A DNA stretch of 9,446 nt from Synergistales bacterium (GTDB lineage Bacteria; Synergistota; Synergistia; Synergistales; Thermovirgaceae): the NCBI GenBank assembly GCA_018434645.1, contig JAHDOX010000127.1:1-9446 (forward strand), written 5' to 3'. Below are positions 6,387-9,446 of the stretch, one piece after another; the stretch's first letter is position 1; each line of letters begins with the position of its first letter. The translations under genes and the position numbers were made by a program. Under the pieces are notes generated by a model that ran no database searches, was not told the DNA's origin, and saw only the letters and a list, made by a program, of their open reading frames with translations.

Positions 6387-8267
6387 TCAAACTCCCGGCT
6401 GGCCCTCGATGTCATCCAATCCGAGTGCGGCAATCCGCTCCCTTGTTGGAACACCTTCCTGTGTCCAGCCCCTGTGTCCGTAATACTCGACCAACATTCT
6501 GGAAAGATAGGGTATGCTGCCGGCGGCGGCGCCTGTTTTTTTATCGTGAGCCGCAAGACGGGGCGGCAGCCTGTCGTCTTTGCGTGTCACGCCCAGTTTG
6601 TAATTGAAAAGCCGCTTCAGGTTGAAGTTGCGCTCTCCCGCTTTCATAAGGTCTTCTTTCGTAAAGGGAATACCCGTAACAGCTTCCACCCAGGCGGCGA
6701 TTACCTCGGGACCCGCAGCTTCCTTCCCCCTGGTGAGAAACTTGCAAAGGCCAAGGTCATTGAAAGTCTCCATGAAATTCTGGGTTATGTAGCAAATTTC
6801 GGCCTTGTTCTCCCAGCCGGTTCTTGTCGTTTCCTTATCGAACCCGAAAAGGCCAAGTGGTGGTATGCCCATCTCCGCAAAATACGAAAGGGCTTCCAGA
6901 TGGCAGGCACCCCTGTTTGCGGTGGCGTAATTGACGGCCATAGAGGTAAAGGCCCTGGGGTCGTGGTAGGCAAACTCCAGACCTTTCGTCTCGACTGAAA
7001 ACTCCTCGGCAAGCCCGCCTATTTCAGCCGCGCAGCGCCTGACCCCCTGGCCGAGAAAGGCCCCAAACCCCTTCGCATGACCGATCTGGTCTACCAGCTC
7101 CAGAATCGCCTCACCATTGCCCCACGTCAGATCTATTCCACCCGTGTCCTCTTTGGTGATAATTCCGTGCTCATAGGTTTCCATTGCCCAACCAATAACT
7201 CCGGAGGTCGAAATAGTGTCAAGACCAAAACGATTGCACATGTCATTGGCGGCTACGAGAACCTTCAGGTCGTCATTGAGGAGATTGGCGCCAAAACCGT
7301 CGCACGTTTCATATTCCGGGCCATGGGAGATTCCACCCGCATAGGGACCGAAATCAACTTTAACGTCCTTTCCACAGCGGATGGGGCATGCATGGCACCC
7401 ATAATGCGAAACAAAGCATGTTTCCGCGATTCTCTGGCCGTTTGTCTTTGCGGCACCTTCCTTCCAGGACCCCAAAGACCAATTTCGAATCGAGAGGTCG
7501 CCGTTTGCTTCAACGGTCTCGACTCCGCCGGCGGTTCCAAAATCGGTGAGGCCCTTCGCCCCGACCATGATTTTCGGCACGCTCTCCTTGTTGATCGCGG
7601 CCAGCTTGCTTTTGTCGGCGACAGGCACCTTTCCGGTGCCTCTTACAGCGATCGCTTTTACCTTTTTCGAGCCCATCACTGCACCGACTCCTACACGTCC
7701 AGCGGCCCGAGTCGCCTCGCCGCCAACCATGATGCCCGCGATTAGGACGGCCTTTTCCCCTGCAGGGCCTATGCAGGCCACTTCAAAATCTTGCCCGTGG
7801 GTCTTTTTGATTGCCTCGGAAGTCTCATACACGTCGAGGCCCCAAAGATCTCCGGCATCACGAATTTCGACGTTTTCGTCGTCGATTACGATATAAACAG
7901 GTCGATCCGCCACTCCTTCCAGAAAGACACCATGCCAGGACGCTTTTTTAAGCTGTGCCCCCCAATATCCGCCGACAGTGGATTCTCCCCAGATACCGGT
8001 TAATGGAGACTTGGTACACACCGATGTCTTGCAGGCGCAGGGAACGTTAGTGCCGGTGAGCAGACCGTTCAGGAAAAAAAGCGCATTGCCTGGCCCGAGG
8101 GGATCCACATCGTATAAGCCCCGCTCGTAAAAGTACAGGGCGGCGAGGCCAGAGCCTCCCAGATGTTTTTCCCAAAGCTTTTGTGGAACCATCCAGACAT
8201 CGGTACCCCGTGAGTCTAGATCGATCTCAAGAATTTTCATCTCAAATTTTTCGTTCCGTTCTTCCAT
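6387..8267 (-). CDS. aor: Aldehyde ferredoxin oxidoreductase (tungstopterin enzyme)
   Basis: A 626-residue cytoplasmic enzyme of the AOR family, which oxidises aldehydes to carboxylic acids and passes electrons to ferredoxin (the reverse is also known). The N-terminal domain starts KILEIDLDSRG and contains GLLTGTNVPCACKTSVCTK. The 4Fe-4S cluster cysteines are in CHACPIRC (Cys291, Cys294, Cys298), with the fourth in FNDLGLCKF (Cys508). The pterin-binding signature AYHDPRAFTSMAVNYATANR (433-452) and RGACHLEA follow. Length matches the family (about 600-620). The ATG at 8267 is chosen over the ATG at 8240 because GGGGGG lies 9 bases before it and nothing comparable precedes the other. Neighbours are an alcohol dehydrogenase upstream and rubredoxin downstream. 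In amino-acid fermenters such enzymes clear aldehydes from 2-oxoacid breakdown while reducing ferredoxin. The aldehyde used, and tungsten rather than molybdenum, are inferred from the family. Confidence 0.95.
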   Translation of the reverse strand: MEERNEKFEMKILEIDLDSRGTDVWMVPQKLWEKHLGGSGLAALYFYERGLYDVDPLGPGNALFFLNGLLTGTNVPCACKTSVCTKSPLTGIWGESTVGGYWGAQLKKASWHGVFLEGVADRPVYIVIDDENVEIRDAGDLWGLDVYETSEAIKKTHGQDFEVACIGPAGEKAVLIAGIMVGGEATRAAGRVGVGAVMGSKKVKAIAVRGTGKVPVADKSKLAAINKESVPKIMVGAKGLTDFGTAGGVETVEANGDLSIRNWSLGSWKEGAAKTNGQRIAETCFVSHYGCHACPIRCGKDVKVDFGPYAGGISHGPEYETCDGFGANLLNDDLKVLVAANDMCNRFGLDTISTSGVIGWAMETYEHGIITKEDTGGIDLTWGNGEAILELVDQIGHAKGFGAFLGQGVRRCAAEIGGLAEEFSVETKGLEFAYHDPRAFTSMAVNYATANRGACHLEALSYFAEMGIPPLGLFGFDKETTRTGWENKAEICYITQNFMETFNDLGLCKFLTRGKEAAGPEVIAAWVEAVTGIPFTKEDLMKAGERNFNLKRLFNYKLGVTRKDDRLPPRLAAHDKKTGAAAGSIPYLSRMLVEYYGHRGWTQEGVPTRERIAALGLDDIEGQPGV

Positions 8268-8301
8268 TTCCTGTTTCCCCCCTTGTTGCTTGATGTTAAA
8301 A

Positions 8302-8340
8302 CAACGGAAGGGTCAAAAAACCGTATCAACCCTTCCGTTG
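8302..8340 (-). terminator. Hairpin terminator after the alcohol dehydrogenase gene
   Basis: Perfect 12-bp arms CAACGGAAGGGT and ACCCTTCCGTTG with a 15-base loop. On the minus strand the stem is followed by TTTTAACATC. It begins 27 bases past the dehydrogenase stop. Only about 34 bases remain between the stem and the AOR start codon, so AOR transcription must either read through or start in or very near this hairpin. Confidence 0.75.
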
Positions 8341-8367
8341 CAACACCCTTGAAATATCAAGTTAGAA

Positions 8368-9446
8368 CTAAAAAGCTTTCCTGTAAAGTTCTACGATCTG
8401 TTTCTCATCAACGTTACGCGGGTTGTTAGCCGGGCTCCCACTGACAACGGCATCGTGAGCCATTTTTTCGAGAACCTTTTCAAAATCTTCCTTTTTGACG
8501 CCAATTTCCTCTATCGAGGGCACCTCAACATCCTCACAAAGTCTTCTGATGGCATCAACGGCTACCAGAGCCGCGTCAAGCAACGGAAGTCCTTCTACGT
8601 TCTCTCCCATCGCTTCCGCCACTTTCGCAAATTTCTCGGGAACCGCCAAGTAAGTAAACTCGGCCCAGGTCGGAAGCAAAACTGCGTTGGAAATACCGTG
8701 TGCCAGGTGAAAATTGGCTCCTATAGGTCGGGACATGCCATGAATCAGCGTTACCGAGGAGTTGTTGAAGGACATACCTGCAAGGGTCGAAGCCAACATC
8801 ATATTGGACCTCGCCTCCAGGTCCTCGCCATTGCACCAGGCCTTTCTGAGGTTCTGGGAGATCAACTCGATAGCAGCCAGCGACACCTTGTCTGTCATGG
8901 GAGTAGCTTTCTTCGAAACATAAGCCTCGATGGCATGACAGAAAGCATCAAGCCCCGTGGCCGCGGTAACCTTTGGGGGCACCGTAAGGGTGAGGACAGG
9001 GTCTGCTACAGCGATGTCGGGCATCACGAAAGGAGAGCCGATGAGCATTTTTACATCATTTTCTGTGTCCGTAATTATTGTGAACTTCGTGACCTCCGAA
9101 CCAGTGCCGGCAGTGGTGGCGATAGCTACCACTGGAGGGGTTGGTTTCGAAACCTTGTCTGCACCCATATACTCCGTAATTTTTCCACCATTAGTCGCGA
9201 GAATACCAACCGCCTTGGCCGTGTCAATCGGACTTCCTCCCCCCAGGGCAATGAGGAAATCGCAGTTTTCTTTTTTATAGACTTCAAGTCCTTCATATAT
9301 GAACCTGTCTTCTGGTTCTCCGGCCACGCCGTCGAAAATCACGTAGCCAACAGTCGCATTATCGAGAATTGCCGTCAATTTGCCAACGTACCCCGACTTC
9401 TCCATTATCTTGTCCGTGACCAGAAGGGCTTTTTTACAACCAATCC
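8368..9446 (-). CDS. Iron-containing alcohol dehydrogenase, N-terminus beyond the window
   Basis: A group III iron-dependent alcohol dehydrogenase, which interconverts alcohols and aldehydes or ketones with NAD(P)H in the cytoplasm. The frame is open to the right edge and reads IGCKKALLVTDKIMEKSG there. This is normal family sequence, so the Met at 9405 is internal and about 20-25 N-terminal residues are missing. Counting from that Met, the dinucleotide motif GGGSPIDTAKA is at 55-65 and TTAGTGSEVT at 97-106. Iron ligands are in GLDAFCHAIEAY (Asp153, His157) and in IHGMSRPIGANFHLAHG (His222, His236, the usual 14 apart). The C-terminus SGSPANNPR...YRKAF is also typical. Ends in TAG at 8368-8370, followed by a terminator. 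Next to AOR it plausibly reduces the same aldehydes to alcohols to dispose of reducing power. Substrate is unknown. Confidence 0.95.
   Translation of the reverse strand, partial: IGCKKALLVTDKIMEKSGYVGKLTAILDNATVGYVIFDGVAGEPEDRFIYEGLEVYKKENCDFLIALGGGSPIDTAKAVGILATNGGKITEYMGADKVSKPTPPVVAIATTAGTGSEVTKFTIITDTENDVKMLIGSPFVMPDIAVADPVLTLTVPPKVTAATGLDAFCHAIEAYVSKKATPMTDKVSLAAIELISQNLRKAWCNGEDLEARSNMMLASTLAGMSFNNSSVTLIHGMSRPIGANFHLAHGISNAVLLPTWAEFTYLAVPEKFAKVAEAMGENVEGLPLLDAALVAVDAIRRLCEDVEVPSIEEIGVKKEDFEKVLEKMAHDAVVSGSPANNPRNVDEKQIVELYRKAF

Noticed and set aside
7077..7745. Plus-strand open frame (222 codons) opposite AOR
   Set aside because: It lies fully within the AOR gene, whose cluster and pterin motifs are intact. 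No start signal or family resemblance.

Overview
The window looks like chromosome of an anaerobic, amino-acid- or peptide-fermenting bacterium. The reasons are a tungsten-type aldehyde:ferredoxin oxidoreductase, a rubredoxin, an iron-dependent alcohol dehydrogenase, two M20 metallohydrolases, and the tail of an oligopeptide-transporter ATPase. Synergistota or a clostridial relative would fit, but this is inferred from gene content only. I saw no phage, plasmid, CRISPR, tRNA or rRNA features. Every intact gene lies on the minus strand, so transcription runs from high to low coordinates.

Right part (9446 to about 5948): an iron-dependent alcohol dehydrogenase that runs off the right edge, then a hairpin terminator, then aldehyde ferredoxin oxidoreductase (AOR) and a small rubredoxin, closed by a second strong hairpin at 5948-5979. 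The three products form a plausible redox set. AOR interconverts aldehydes and acids with a low-potential carrier, the alcohol dehydrogenase interconverts aldehydes and alcohols with NAD(P)H, and rubredoxin carries single electrons.

Middle part (5945 to 1645): a perfect TATAAT lies just after that terminator, followed by an 8-bp inverted repeat. Then come an ArgE/DapE-like M20 deacylase, yhdT, panF (overlapping yhdT by ATGA) and an ornithine cyclodeaminase/mu-crystallin family gene. This reads as an uptake-and-breakdown operon for a small amide or amino-acid derivative. The cyclodeaminase gene is split by one in-frame TAG, with clear homology continuing in the same frame after it. The truncated product would lack the presumed catalytic Asp. 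The stretch ends in a perfect 11-bp GC-rich hairpin at 1645-1670.

Left part (1617 to 1): on the plus strand, facing the other genes, is a C-terminal scrap of an OppD/DppD-type ATPase with no ATPase core, a relic of a rearrangement. Beyond it is a complete peptidase-T-like M20 gene (1349-237) with a good ribosome binding site. Positions 1-236 hold nothing I can assign.

I found no wholly new system. The points most worth checking are the amber-interrupted cyclodeaminase gene, the ATPase relic beside it, the leader/operator-like repeat before the M20-yhdT-panF operon, the AOR-rubredoxin-ADH set, and a perfect 16-bp palindrome right after the AOR stop codon.
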